NCBI GenBank assembly: GCA_036346405.1
Contig: CM070563.1
Location: forward strand, 26,783,600 to 26,847,599
Direction: 5' to 3'
DNA from: Phyllostachys edulis
Lineage: Eukaryota > Streptophyta > Magnoliopsida > Poales > Poaceae
DNA length: 64,000 nt
Shown here one piece after another: positions 21,130 to 31,532 of this stretch. The position numbers and the translations under genes are program-made. Positions within the stretch are counted from its first letter, which is position 1; each line of letters begins with the position of its first letter. The notes below the pieces were generated by a model. It ran no database searches and was not told the DNA's origin. It saw only the letters and a list, made by a program, of their open reading frames with translations.

Positions 21130-22307
21130 TCGGCGACAAAGTCCGCCAAGATCTGGGATTTAACGGCCGTTCGACACGAATGGATGTCGAACTCCCTAAG
21201 TTCGACCGACCATTTTGCCATGCGCCCCATTGCTTCCCTATTGTGGAGGATCGCCCTAAGGGAAACTCGAGCGAACAGACTAGTTTGTGCGCCAAAATAA
21301 TGCCGCAGCTTCCTCGAAGACATGAGGAGGGCATATAGAAGCTTTTGGACCTGAGGGTAACGCTCCTTAGGTCCGTGCAAAACTTCACTTACGTAGTAAA
21401 CTGGTCGTTGTACATTTTCACGTTCTACGACCAGTACTACGCTTACTGCCTGTGGCGTGGTAGCTAGGTAAACTAAGAGCGTTTCTTCCGCCTCGAGAGA
21501 CCGAATAGGAGCACTCGTAAGGTACCTCTTGACATCCTCAAAGGCAGCATTTGCCTCTTTCGACCACTCAAAACCTTCGTGTTTCCTTAGAAGTTTAAAG
21601 AAAGGTAGTCCCTTTTCTCCCAGTCGTGCGATGAAACGACTTAAAGCCGCCATGCACCTAGTGAGTTTCTGGACTTCTTTCCGTGTAGTTGGAGGGCACA
21701 TTTGTAAAATGGTTTTTATCTTTTCGGGATTTGCTTCGATTCCTTGTATAGATACTAGGAATCCAAGCAATTTCCCTGAAGAGATTCCAAATACACACTT
21801 CTCAGGATTAAGTTTTAAGCGATGTTTTCTGAGATTGTCGAATGTTTCTTGCAGGTCAGTAATATGATTAAGTCTCTTGATGCTTTTAACATCTAGATCA
21901 TCAACATAGGCCTCTAGATTTTGGCCTAATTGAGATGAAAAAGTTGCTTGCATCAAGCGTTGAAAAGAAGCGCTGACATTTTTTAGACCAAATGGCATTT
22001 TGACATAGCAAAATATACCAAATGGTGTAATAAATGCGGTCTTTTCTTCATCGTCTAGACACATATTGATCTGGTGGTATCCAGAATATGCATCTAAAAA
22101 ACTTAACATTTCACAACTTGTAGTAGAATCAACCAACTGATCGATACGAGGTAAAGGAAAATCATCTTTTGGACAAGCTTTATTAAGATCAGTAAAGTCT
22201 ACGCACATACGCCATTTGCCATTTGACTTTCTAACCTTTACAGGATTAGCCAACCACTCTGGGTGGTTGACCTCTCTTATAAAGCCTGCTTTGAGTAGCT
22301 TATCCAA
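21093..22307 (-). pseudogene. pol: Reverse transcriptase and RNase H of Tat element C, open frame of 404 codons
   Basis: This is the best-preserved coding piece in the window. It reads DKLLKAGFIREVNHPEWLANPV, then MCVDFTDLNKACPKD, FLDAYSGYHQI (catalytic Asp), MPFGLKNVSASFQR and AYVDDLDVKS (catalytic YVDD). The first RNase H follows with KYLTSAPIR..LLVYLATT and LLYALLMSSRKLRHYF. It ends with ILADFVAEW, the family linker to the second RNase H. The upstream RT start is cut by a stop at about 22340, so it is a piece of the polyprotein rather than a gene of its own. Intact catalytic residues within a broken element suggest moderate age. Confidence 0.92.
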
Positions 22308-22402
22308 TTCTGATTTAATAGCATCTCGTCGATCAGGGGCAAATCTCCGTAATTTTTATTTTACGGGTACTTTGTCAGGCCGTAAAGCTAGCCTATGCTC
22401 GA

Positions 22403-23068
22403 TCACCTCCCTGGGGACTCCGGGCATGTCGGATGCTTGCCACGCAAAGACATCTGCGTTAGCTCGGAGGAAGGCGATGAGGGCGTCTTCCTATTTGGGG
22501 TCGGAAGTATCCCGATGCGTAACGATCTTGAGGGCTCCCTGCGCCCGTGAGGAACCTCTTTGACTTTGTCGCTCGGCTTTGGTGCAGTTTTTAGGCTTCG
22601 ACTTGCTAGTCGGTCGATTTTCTTCTCGAGTTGGTATTTGTCCAACCATCTCGAGGATCGACGGTCGCAGGTATGCGCCATCTTCTTGTCACAATGGATT
22701 GTGATTACTCCTTTGGGACCTGGCATCTTAATACATTGATATCCATAATGAGTAGCCATTAGGAATTTTTCCAACGTTGGTCGTCCGAGTATGGCGTTAT
22801 ATGCCGTATCGAAATCGACCACATCAAAGGAGATTTTCTCTGTCCTGAAATTACTTGGTGAACCAAATGTTAAAGGAAGAGAAACTTGGCCAATTGGTTT
22901 AGCCGAAGATCCCGGTACCATTCCATGGAAAGAGTATCGTACCGGTCTTACCTTGGTCCTGGGTACTTGCATGTCATCTAGGGCACTCGTAAACAAAATG
23001 TTTAACGAGCTGCCACCATCAACCAAAACTCGATAGACCCGACAATTGTTGATGGTGGGTTCGACCAC
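22403..23068 (-). pseudogene. pol: Protease region of Tat element C
   Basis: The frame reads CRVYRVLVDGGSSLNILF, with the DGGSS active site of Tat proteases, then DFDTAYNAILGRPTLEKF, the flap and C-terminal motif usual for the family. The ILGRP motif normally closes the protease fold. The remainder (to 22403) is a low-complexity linker to RT. No start codon is expected because the protease is part of the polyprotein. Confidence 0.88.
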
Positions 23069-23181
23069 GATTGGGTATCGACCTGGTCGAGTCGAAGGAA
23101 TCGGGCAATCACCCTTCTCGAAAGAGATGGTGACTTCCGACCGCTTCGGTAATTTATTGACAAGAGGAGGATCTATGGAGT

Positions 23182-25518
23182 TTACCTCACGTTCGCGACC
23201 TTGAGTCGTCGCTTTGATTCATATGCCGATGATCCCCGTGATATGTGTTCGACGGTGTGTTGCGGATCCCGAAGGCAGCATCTCCTCGCTATCATCGATG
23301 ACTTATGACCACTCGCTTGCCCTACCGCCGAGAGTGGGAAGTGGTCCTTTGCCGTTGTAGTAGTCTTCAAGCTTTCGTTGGAAGACCCGGCAGTTGCGAA
23401 GGTCATGTCCTTCCTTTTTATGGAAAGGACACCTAGGCTTATTTTTCCGATCGGGGTGCTTACCTTTGCCTTTGTCGGAGTGCGGCTTGGATGTGCGTGG
23501 CTCTTTATCATTCACAGCCAATACCTCCTTGGAACCGCTGGCTTGGGATTTTTGACCCTTCGCCTTGTTCTTGGACTTTTTTGCTTTTTTATCTTTCTTC
23601 TTACTAATGTCGCCTAGCTCTCGAGAGGTATTGTCTTCTCGATCTATCGTGTTATTCCACTCGACCGCCTTAGAAGCAGTTGCATATCGATCAGCCATCT
23701 CAAAGAGTTCAGCGACAGAAGTAGGAGGATTCAAAGCAATGTCTTCTGTTATCCTTCTACTGCGGACTCCTTGCTTGAAAGCCCTGATAACAGATGAATC
23801 AGAAACTTCCGGAATTGAGTTACGAACCTGACTAAAACGCTTGATAAATTGGCGCAAGGTCTCGTTGTCGTTCTGTCTCATCCGGTGCAAGTCATCCTCC
23901 TTTCCGGACGATTGTAAGTGCCTTGGAAATTTGCCAAGAGAAGGTCGCAGAGGTGTTGCTAAGAGTAAATCGACTCGAGTGGTTGGTTCAATAACCACGA
24001 TCGAGCGATCCTTCGAGCACAGCTTGAAGGTAATTTGCCATCACATGTTCTCCTCCTCCCGCCGCTTCGGACAAGCGTGGTATAGATCTCAAGGAATTTG
24101 ATGGGATTTTGGGAACCATCAAACTTCTCCATGTTCACCGGTCGAAATCGAGGTGGCGGTGAGCATTTCGAGATCAAAGCGAGAATGCCCGACATCCAAG
24201 AATGACTTCTTGACGCCTCCTTTGAAAGAAGGGTTTATATCATCGGTGGTCGTACTCGACGATACCCAATAATAGGTTGACCGACCCACGATAGATCTCG
24301 ACCCCACGAGGAATACTCCTCGTATTTCATCTCTTCCGCAGATTCTCATGTCGGAATGGTGAGCGATCACTCTCCGAGGAGTTTCTTGATCATCGGTCAT
24401 TTGAAGACATTTCTCGAGTAGGAGATCGACGCGACTTCATTGTTGCGTCGATTCCTTCAATGTGATATGTTCGATCGACCGTAGTCGAGGAAGTCGATGA
24501 CTATGACTTCTGAATGATGTCGGCGAGGTGCTTCCATCTTGCCATCGTATTCAAGCCTTTGTGAAATCTCTTCAACGAAGAGGTCGTAGCCTGGTGCTCG
24601 GGCTAGCTCTTGAGTTGGATTCTCGAGCAAGCCATTGATGTGCTGGAGCTCTCGAACCTCCTCTGATTGATATTGAATGCGCCCAGGCAAATTCTTCTCG
24701 GCTTCAATTTTCTTCCGTCAGGCGACCTCAAGAGCTTCCATGTCGGACTCTTGAGACTTCCTCAATGAAGTGCGAGAATGTCGAGGATTTCCTTCAGCGC
24801 TCATGAAGGTGTTGGTCGTGGTCCGCCTTGATGGTGGTGTCCTTGCCATTGCCACGAGGGGGCGCAGTGTGTGATTTTCTGGGAGAGTCTCCATCTCGGT
24901 CTCTAGGAGAGTGACCTTGATCCGAGGGAAGGACGAAGACCTCCCGTTGATGATTCTCACTTGCGCTCGAGGCCTCCCCGCTTGAGGAGTCGTCGAGAGA
25001 CACCATCTGGCGACTTGGAGTAATCCCCTCCATGTAGGGGAAGTCCGGGTTATAACCGTCTCCGTCGGCAGGTATGACCTGCGGAGAGATGGTCGAATTT
25101 GCAGGAAAAGCATGCTTGATCCCGCTGTCTCTGATGTCATCCGGAGAGAGATGATCACCAGATGCTGGTGAAGTCCCGGAATTGTGGCTTCCAGAGCTTG
25201 CCTTACTAAGTCGGACCGTCTCAGGGGGACTCGGACACTTCGAGGAAAAACTCTCGTTGTGTTGTGAGTCCACCTGGGTGTGGTCCTGGTCAGATTGACT
25301 CTTGTCCTTTGAGAGGGTAGATTCCTCTCTCGGACGTACTGTTGTGGGGGATAAGGATCCCACCTCAACTCCATTAGCGGCATTGTCTCCTGGATCTGTG
25401 GGAAGATCACCGGAGGTGGCAGTACCATCGGATGAGTCATCACTTGGCTCATAACCGAAACCGCATCCATGTCGACGTCAGATAATCCGCCAAGTCGAAC
25501 CAGTTCTCCTCGCTCCAT
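23182..25518 (-). pseudogene. gag: gag of Tat element C, several frames
   Basis: On the - strand the likely start is ATG at 25518 (MERGELVRLGGLSDVDMDAV), 65 bases after the PBS region. The frame is open to 24718 but low in complexity, and a second frame (25363-24794) is also open, so the true frame of the N-terminal half is unsure. The gag core is at 24195-23959 (PPRFRPVNMEKFDGSQNPIKF) and 23998-23303 (ETLRQFIKRFSQVRNSIPE, AFKQGVRSRRI). It is followed by a Lys-rich stretch and a zinc knuckle variant CPFHKKEGHDLRNC. The core is split by a frameshift near 23980. Confidence 0.8.
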
Positions 25519-25583
25519 TCTCCCGCCATGAGTGCATGAGATTTGGAAAACAGAGAGAATGTTGACAAGAGATTACGGAAGAT

Positions 25584-25602
25584 CCCCACTTGGTCGGCGC
25601 CT
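25584..25602 (-). other. Primer binding site region of Tat element C
   Basis: Beside the inner edge of the 5' LTR the - strand reads GGCGCCGACCAAGTGGGGA. Tat elements usually have a TGGCGCCG...GGGGA type site here. The junction base pattern is altered (GTTAGGCGCC rather than the ACA/TTGGCGCC type), so the LTR end CA appears lost. The tRNA partner was not assigned. Confidence 0.6.
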
Positions 25603-26335
25603 AACCGGTGTTTTAGAACCGAACTTACGTAAAGATTGTTTGATTCGGGGTCTCCTAGAATGGAATCACGCAGAGAGATTGACACGGGATTTTTATACTG
25701 TGTTCAGCCTTCTCCGGAGAGAATAAGAACCCTACTCTGTGTGTGTATGGTATTGAGTATATTCGAACAATCGGGGAAAAACTAAGACTATTACAGATAG
25801 TGCTTGTATTCTCGATGGCCCGATTGCCCTCCCTTCCTTTCTCGATTGTCGCTTTTTATAGTATGTGAAGGAGCGGTAGTTACTCTAGGTGGGCGGCGCC
25901 TCATCACATCCTCAGAACGGACGACGCTGATAATAATCACCGTGTATTAACTCCTCCACGCCGCTCAATGACTATATACCGTAGATAATAGAGTATTACG
26001 TGCCATTACTTCGCAGAGTAACAGCGTATGATGACTGTTTGAATCCCTTAATCAATAAGGCCCGCTTGTCTGTAGGTTTAATTTATCATAAGGTGGTCGT
26101 AGCTGACCTAGTCGAGAAGAATCTACGATTATGAGATAGTCGTAGCAAGACTTACGATCGTGGGATAGTCGTAGCATAACTTACGACTATGGGGGTGGTC
26201 GAGAAGAACTTACGACCACCCATTAGGCTCTTCCTCATAATATTAAGGGTATACTCGGGGTCCACATGACGCCATATTTACCTATAATAAGAATTATAGA
26301 TAAAAGATAAAATGAGGATTATTATATCCTCGTCA
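25603..26335 (-). repeat. 5' LTR of Tat element C
   Basis: Matches 13095-13824 along its whole length with scattered changes. The outer end TCCTCGTCA is intact and followed by the target copy CATAG (26336-26340). The inner end shows AAC in place of the expected TGT (25603-25605). Confidence 0.93.
26165..26221. repeat. Two hairpin units in the right LTR of C
   Basis: Same as 13654-13710: ATAGTCGTA with TACGACTAT (26165-26190) and GGGTGGTCG with CGACCACCC (26193-26221). Both stems are unchanged between the LTR copies although the LTRs differ elsewhere. Confidence 0.85.
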
Positions 26336-26340
26336 CATAG

Positions 26341-27385
26341 GAAGTATGCTATTTTCGGAGGCAACTGGAGGCTTACGGGCTAATCGAGTCATGTGGGTAA
26401 AGTAGTACACCCCTGCAGGGTATAAATCTATTCGAATATCCGTGTCCGCGGTTATGGACGATCGCTTGAGTTTGTGGCTGCTAATTGTTAGACTTGGAAT
26501 TAAAATTGTGGTTATAACTTGGTATTGTCATGAACGGGATGTTCATGTTTGTTGTTGTATCGAAGTGGACAGCCACTTTGTTATTTGTATGATTCATTTG
26601 TTATTTAATTTACTACTTATTCACATGCTTTACTTCTACCTCAAATCTGATTTCGAAATGGCACTTGAAAAACTAGTATGTGTAGGTGGCAAATTGTTGC
26701 ATCTCTTTTGCAAAACTAAGCCAATATAAGCCATCCTTTGGAACAACCTCTAGCATAACTAATTTTTATTTGTGTAAGACTTGCGAGTACCTTTGTACTC
26801 AACCCGGTTGCTGTAATTTTAGGTGAGGAAGGGTATGAGCCCGTTGATCTTGTTAGCGCCGATTTTGGCGACGCTGACGAGTAATGCTATCATTTATCTC
26901 CCAGTCGGTTGCCGATGGGATATGGGCATACCACTGCTGGTCTTTTGGTTTATTTACTTGTTTCCGTTGCTACTTAATACTCTTCTTTGAATTTGGCCGG
27001 TCGGCCGTTTGTAATAGTTGTAGACTTTAACTACTATGTTGTATGTCTTTTGAACTATTAATGTATGATTGTTGTATGGATGTGATCAACGTTGTATGAG
27101 AGTATGATCATATTGGTCGCTGATCTTGGGAGCCAATATGAGTTCATGCTCGCTATTCGTGGCTTCCCATTTAACTCTCTAAGTGTAGTGCTTGACTTGT
27201 TTGAGAACCGACAATCATGTAGCGCTTGCAGAGGAGCAGTGCGCATGATCGTCGGGGCTCTAGTTTCAGTTAAGCCTCTCGCTTAGATGGAGTTAAGTGG
27301 GAATACATTTACTTGAGGCTCAGAGTTCTGTCCTTAAGACCATGGTTAGTCTCGGTCTTAAGAAGATAACCTGGGGGTCCTCACA
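26341..27385 (+). repeat. 3' LTR of chromovirus A, third segment (U5 end)
   Basis: Continues the A LTR after the Tat insertion. The sequence GAAGTATG...GGCTTACGGGCTAATCGAGTC aligns with 41925-41970 of LTR E2. It contains the palindrome block near 26428, the acidic piece e (26823-26884) and GGCCGGTCGGCC. It ends GGGGGTCCTCACA at 27385. Confidence 0.88.
26823..26884 (+). other. Acidic exon-like piece e in LTR of A
   Basis: The acceptor CTGTAATTTTAG ends at 26822. With one base carried from 12270 it reads SEEGYEPVDLVSADFGDADE and then TAA (26882-26884). LTR E2 has the same piece at 42385-42446 with only conservative changes (EEDFEPDELVSADLGDTNE, then TAG). Confidence 0.55.
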
Positions 27386-27424
27386 TCATGGCAATGTAAA
27401 AAATGAATGCATCATCGTTAATAC

Positions 27425-27721
27425 CTTCGAGGACAAGACCAAGGCAGAACAACTTGAGGGCACAAAGTACAGCCTTCTTAGTCGCCTCCAATTTGTGCAG
27501 CACCCTCAAAAGTGGCATAATTAACTTCAAAATGTTCTATGACTCGGTGTTTAACTTTCGAAAGGACGATCACGGGTGTACATACCTTGTATGCTAGTGT
27601 CAGGAGACCCCAACTATGAAAAGGAAGAATGGCATGACGAAATCAAGAATCGTTACGCCGTCCCAAGGAGAGTGACTCCTTCTTTGGGAAACGCTCAAAG
27701 ATCATCAACAATGTTCATAAG
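27425..27721 (-). pseudogene. Host gene fragment, heparan-alpha-glucosaminide N-acetyltransferase-like, two exons
   Basis: On the - strand, exon 27721-27586 follows a TTTGCAG acceptor and ends at a donor AAG/GTATGT. It reads LMNIVDDL, then HSPWDGVTILDFVMPFFLFIVG, the conserved first membrane region of this acetyltransferase family (HGSNAT/DUF1624-type membrane proteins). A stop lies after VDDL, and one base is missing just after FIVGVS. The second exon, 27504-27425, reads HKLEATKKAVLCALKLFCLGLVLEG, the next conserved block, and ends at G/GTATTA. The 3' part is cut off by element A, which inserted in the following intron. Upstream exons (the LDVFRG block) were not found. The known family enzyme acetylates glucosamine on heparan sulfate; the plant role is unclear. 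Identification rests on remembered family motifs. Confidence 0.75.
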
Positions 27722-27819
27722 CTGCAAAGAAGGAGCTTGATTAGCGAGAGATAAAATATATTTCATGGACAATTTTCCTTTTTTCCTTATACAAGAGAAT
27801 CATAGGTGACTGAAACAAG

Positions 27820-28010
27820 GCATTTTCAAGGGAAATTGTAAGGACCATTACAGGTACATAATTTTCGGTGCTTAAAAGAATCTGGTCCTTAAACAACAAC
27901 GAAGCATTCTCAAGAGATTTTAAGGATTGTTACAAGCTAGCGATTTGTAGTGCTTCAAAGAATCTGTACCTTAAATAGCAAGGAGGCATTTTCAGAATAT
28001 GTAACTACCA
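27820..28010. repeat. Degenerate tandem repeat, period 82-84 bp
   Basis: Units start GCATT(T/C)TCAAG at 27820, 27904 and 27986. They share a TTAAGGA-like motif, TGCTT(A)AAAGAATCTG and ACCTTAAA. It lies upstream of the host gene exons on their strand, probably in an intron. The neighbouring 28011-28360 stretch shows nothing I can name. Confidence 0.6.
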
Positions 28011-28364
28011 ACTTCTCATAGCTAGGCCACAAATCCATTAGAGCTTACAGCAAATCCTAGAAAGAAAATACCCATTACCAATAGGCAACATATCCGAGAC
28101 CACCCTTAACTGGTGTGTTGTATTATTCGATCCTCTAATATGTGGCTAATGCACAACTAACCATCATTATTTCCAATGCTAATTTAAGCCAAACCGGCTG
28201 CTGCGTTGAGCCTTTGAGCAACCGGGAGAAGGAAGGGAACAAGGGGTAGACAGCTTCACCTAAAATGCAGGGGACGAACATGGGGCAGCATAGAAGTCCA
28301 CAAATGTTCTTCAAGATGTCGATTGGACCTCCTTCAAGCCATTCCCGGAGCTCTCAAAAAGAGG

Positions 28365-28650
28365 GGGCGCTACACTGGGAGGAGGGGGCGTTGCACTGGG
28401 AGGAGGGGGTGCTGCACTTGAAGGAGGGGTGGCCAGGGAGGAGGCGCTGGTTGGGAGTTGGGGCGGCCAGGGAGGTGGGCGACGTTGGGAGGAAGGGGCA
28501 CTCGGGGAGGAGGGTGGCGCTGCGAGGAGGGCGCCCGGGGAGGAAGGTGGGGTGGCGCTGGGTGGTGGGACGACACTGGGAGGTGAGGCGTCCAGGAGGA
28601 GGGCGGCGCTGGGTGGTGGGGTGGCGCTGGGAGGAAGAGGAAAGGAGGAG
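28365..28650. repeat. GA-rich minisatellite
   Basis: Repeats of the type GGCGCT(G/A)CACTGGGAGGAGG and GGGTGGTGGGGTGGCGCTGGG. Open frames exist on both strands (on the - strand Pro/Ser/Ala-rich, PPPSATPP repeats, 28688-28311). They come from the base bias, so no gene is claimed. It could be part of a Pro-rich exon of the host gene, but nothing supports that directly. 28651-28990 holds short ATCTGC repeats and nothing I can name. Confidence 0.6.
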
Positions 28651-28990
28651 GTGCTAGGAGAGGTTTCAGAGGAAGGGGCAGTCGGCAAGAAATTGAGGAA
28701 TCCGGGGATAAGGTCTTTGCGTCTCAGTCAATTTTTTTTTCTTCAGTTGCGTGCTAAAGGGATGGCTATTATCTCCAGCAGATACGTTGATTGGTTGATG
28801 TTTTTTAAGGCAGATATATTGTAGATAACATAAAAACAGTGTCGGCAGATATATTGTTTTAGACAATAATTATTTCTAGCAGATAACGAGACTCTTAATC
28901 TCTTGGATATTGCTAGCACATGTTTTGCCACTAATCCAATTTTTCCCTAGCAGATTATTACCCTTAATACTATGCCATGGTGTAGTGTTA

Positions 28991-30006
28991 GACTTTCTCA
29001 ATTCAGGAAATCTACCTTTGCACAAATGTAACCAAACGAGATCACTAGGTTCAAAAGTTAAACTCTTTCTACCCTGACTACCAGCAACGTTATACTTAGC
29101 ATTCATGCGCTCTGTGTTTTCTTTAGTTGTTTCATGCTGTTTAAGGACAAATTCAGCACATTTCTTAGCATCTAATTTTACTTGTTTAGAAGTAGGAATA
29201 GGCAATAAATCAATAGGTGCGTGAGGATTAAAGCCATATACTACCTTAAAAGGGCTCATCTTTGTGGTAGAATGTAGCGATCTATTGTTAGCAAACTCTA
29301 CATGAGGTAGACATTCTTCCCACATCTTCAATTTCTTCTTCAAAATAGCCCACAACATAGTTGATAACGTGTGGTTGACAACTTCAGTTTGTCCATCCAT
29401 TTGGGGGTGACAAATAGTAGAAAACAACAACTTGGTACCCAATTTCGCCCAAAGGGTGTGCCAAAAGTGACTCAAAAACTTTGCATCCCGATCTGAAACA
29501 ATGGTATTGGGCACTCCATGTAGTCGAACGATCTCTTTGAAAAATAAATCAGTAATATTTGTAGCATCATCGCTCTTATGACAAGGTATAAAATGTGACA
29601 TTTTAGAAAATCTATCTACAACAACAAAAACACTATCTCTTCCCTTCTTTGTTCTAGGTAGTCCTAGAACAAAGTCCATTAAAATATCCTCCCAAGGAAC
29701 ACTAGGCACAGGAAGAGGCATATATAAACCATGTGGATTAAGCTGGGACTTAGCTTTATTGCATGTAGTGCAGCGAGAAATGTAGCGCTCGATGTCACGT
29801 CGCAACTTTGGCCAATAGAAATGTTCAGCAAGGATGTCCTCCATCTTCTTGACACCAAAATGTCCTATGAGACCACCTCCATGTGTCTCCTGTAACAACA
29901 AAAGACGAACGAAGCTAGCTGGAATACATAGCTTGTTAGCACGAAACAAGAATCCATCATTCACTATAAATTTATTCCAGCTCTTTACTTCTTTACAATC
30001 CGGCAA
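28991..30006 (-). pseudogene. pol: Integrase of chromovirus D, C-terminally truncated
   Basis: A continuous frame reads the zinc domain (HGGGLIGHFGVKKM...CTTCNKAKS), the core with DFVLGLPRTKKG (Asp), TIVSDRDAKFLSHFW (Asp) and DGQTEVVNHTL (Glu), then LVWLHLCKGRFPELRKS. After that the match to the family ends at about 28990. The following residues to the stop at 28876-28878 belong to foreign flanking sequence. The DDE triad is intact, but the C-terminal tail is gone. The zinc His-His-Cys-Cys set is complete. Confidence 0.9.
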
Positions 30007-31532
30007 TATTTATTTAAAATCAGCATCATGTACATATTGCTCTTTAATAGTCTCTAATCCAAAAATTCTAAAGTCAAGTCGAGAGAGCATAGTATAACGT
30101 CTAGACAAAGCATCTGCAATAACATTTTTCTTCCCTTTCTTGTGTTTAATGACATAAGGAAAACATTCAATAAATTCAACCCACTTTGCATGTCTATGGT
30201 TCAGTTTACTTTGACTTCTAATATGTTTGAGAGACTCATGATCTGAATGTATAACAAATTTTTTGTACCATAAATAATGTTGCCATGTCTCTAAAGTCCG
30301 AACTAAAGCATATCATTCTTTGTCATAAGTAGAATAATTTAGACTAGACCCACTCAATTTTTCGCTAAAATAAGCAACAGGTTTACCTTCTTGTAGTAAC
30401 ACACCTCCAAGTCCAATTCCACTAGCATCACATTCAAGCTCAAAAGTCTTACCAAAATCTGGAAGTTGGAGAAGTGGCGCATTTGTGAGTTTCTCTTTTA
30501 GAAGGTTGGATGATTGTTCATGTGCAAGGCCCCAATGGAAAGGAACACCTTGCTTTATGAGCTCATTCAATGGTGCGGCAATGGTGCTGAAATCCTTGAT
30601 GAAGCGTCGATAAAATCCAGCAAGTCCATGAAAACTCTGCACTTGTGTGATTGTGTTAGGAGTTGGCCAACTCTGTATAGCCTCAATCTAGGCTTGATCA
30701 CTTCAATGCCCTGTGGAGTAACAACATAGCCAAGAAACGATACTTGATCGGTGCAAAAGATGCACTTCTCAAGGTTACCAAATAAACGTGCATCTTGTAG
30801 AGCATTAAAAACAACACGTAAATAATCAAGATGTTCCTCAAGTGACTTTATATATATCAATATGTCTTGAAAATATACCACAATAAATTTTTCAATGAAA
30901 GTACGCAAAACTTCGTTCATCAATCGCATGAAAGTACTAGGTGCATTAGTTAAACCGCAAGGCATCACTAACCACTTGTATAAACTAAACTTAGTTTTGA
31001 ACGTTGTTTTCCATTCATCTCCTAATTTCATGTGAATTTAGTGATATCCACTACGCAAGTCAACTTTAGAAAACACAGTAAAGACACTTAATTCATCAAG
31101 CATGTCGTCTAACCTAGGAATAGGATGACGATATCAAATGGTAATATTATTGATAGCTCTATAATCAACACACATACGCCATGATCCATCATTGTTTGGA
31201 ACCAAAAGTACAGAAATAGCACATGGACTAAGGCTCTCGCGTACGTACCATTTGTCAAGCAAGTCTTGCACTTGACGTTCAATCTCCTTAGTCTCCTCTG
31301 GGTTGGTTCGCAATCTGATGTTCAATGCCCCTAATTGGAGGCAGCCCTGGTGGTACCTTGGAAATACATCATCATACTCCTGTAAAAGGTTAGCAATAGC
31401 AGCAGGCAAGGAAGGAGGCATATCCTCAAATGAAAATAAAGTTGCTTTGCACACTAAAGCATAGCAAACAGAAGTACCAGTTTCCACCTCACTAATATCA
31501 GACTTGGTAGCTAACAAAACAGAACCTCTCAA
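30007..31532 (-). pseudogene. pol: Reverse transcriptase and RNase H of chromovirus D, catalytically broken
   Basis: RT runs from WRMCVDYRAINNITI (31140) through a TAG stop at 31131-31133, then GDEWKTTFKTKFSLYKWLVMP, GLTNAPSTFMRLM and VVYFQDILIY. The first Asp of the catalytic pair is Gln here (YFQD), so RT would be dead even without stops. A frameshift near 30650 brings in HGLAGFYRRFIKDFSTIAAPL. RNase H then shows FELECDASGIGLGGVLLQ (Asp) and YSTYDKE (Glu), then a stop at 30313-30315, with SDHESLKHI and VIADALSRRY further on. Lesions: two stops, one frameshift and one active-site change at least. Confidence 0.88.

Larger units (their letters stand above)
13095..26335 (-). mobile_element. Tat-lineage Ty3/gypsy element C, complete but decayed, nested in LTR of A
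   Basis: Two LTRs (13095-13824 and 25603-26335) bound a 13.2-kb element with a perfect 5-bp duplication CATAG (13090-13094 and 26336-26340). On the - strand the order is 5' LTR, PBS region, gag, protease, RT, RNase H, extra RNase H, integrase, then a long 3' region carrying an ORF in the opposite direction, then PPT and 3' LTR. The extra RNase H after the normal one and the antisense ORF are hallmarks of the Tat lineage. The two LTRs differ at a few dozen positions by eye (substitutions and small gaps), so the insertion is not recent. All coding parts carry stops or frameshifts except RT, which is still open for 404 codons. Confidence 0.93.
1..27385 (+). mobile_element. Chromovirus A (Tekay-like Ty3/gypsy), 5' part outside window, 3' LTR split by insertions
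   Basis: The order gag, protease, reverse transcriptase, RNase H, integrase, chromodomain is Ty3/gypsy, and the C-terminal chromodomain marks a chromovirus. The RT and integrase read closest to the Tekay/del branch from memory of the family; this is inference. The 5' LTR and the gag N-terminus lie outside the window. After the pol stop come a polypurine tract (4404-4415) and a 3' LTR starting TGTCACATCCCC at 4418. The LTR ends GGGGGTCCTCACA at 27385. Removing the nested solo LTR B and Tat element C, with one TSD copy each, leaves an LTR of 4590 bp (886 + 2659 + 1045). The 3' target site copy should be TCATG (27386-27390); its partner is outside the window. The element landed in an intron of a host gene remnant. 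Confidence 0.9.

Noticed and set aside
21529..21867. 112-codon + strand frame opposite RT of element C
   Set aside because: Shadow of the RT coding strand without any antisense support. The antisense gene of Tat elements lies after integrase, not here.
24718..25518. 266-codon frame in gag of C as an intact protein
   Set aside because: A second frame (25363-24794) is equally open and acidic. The true gag frame in this half cannot be chosen from sequence alone.
28311..28688. 125-codon Pro-rich frame as a gene
   Set aside because: Base bias of a minisatellite. The overlapping + strand is open as well, and no start signal or domain is seen.
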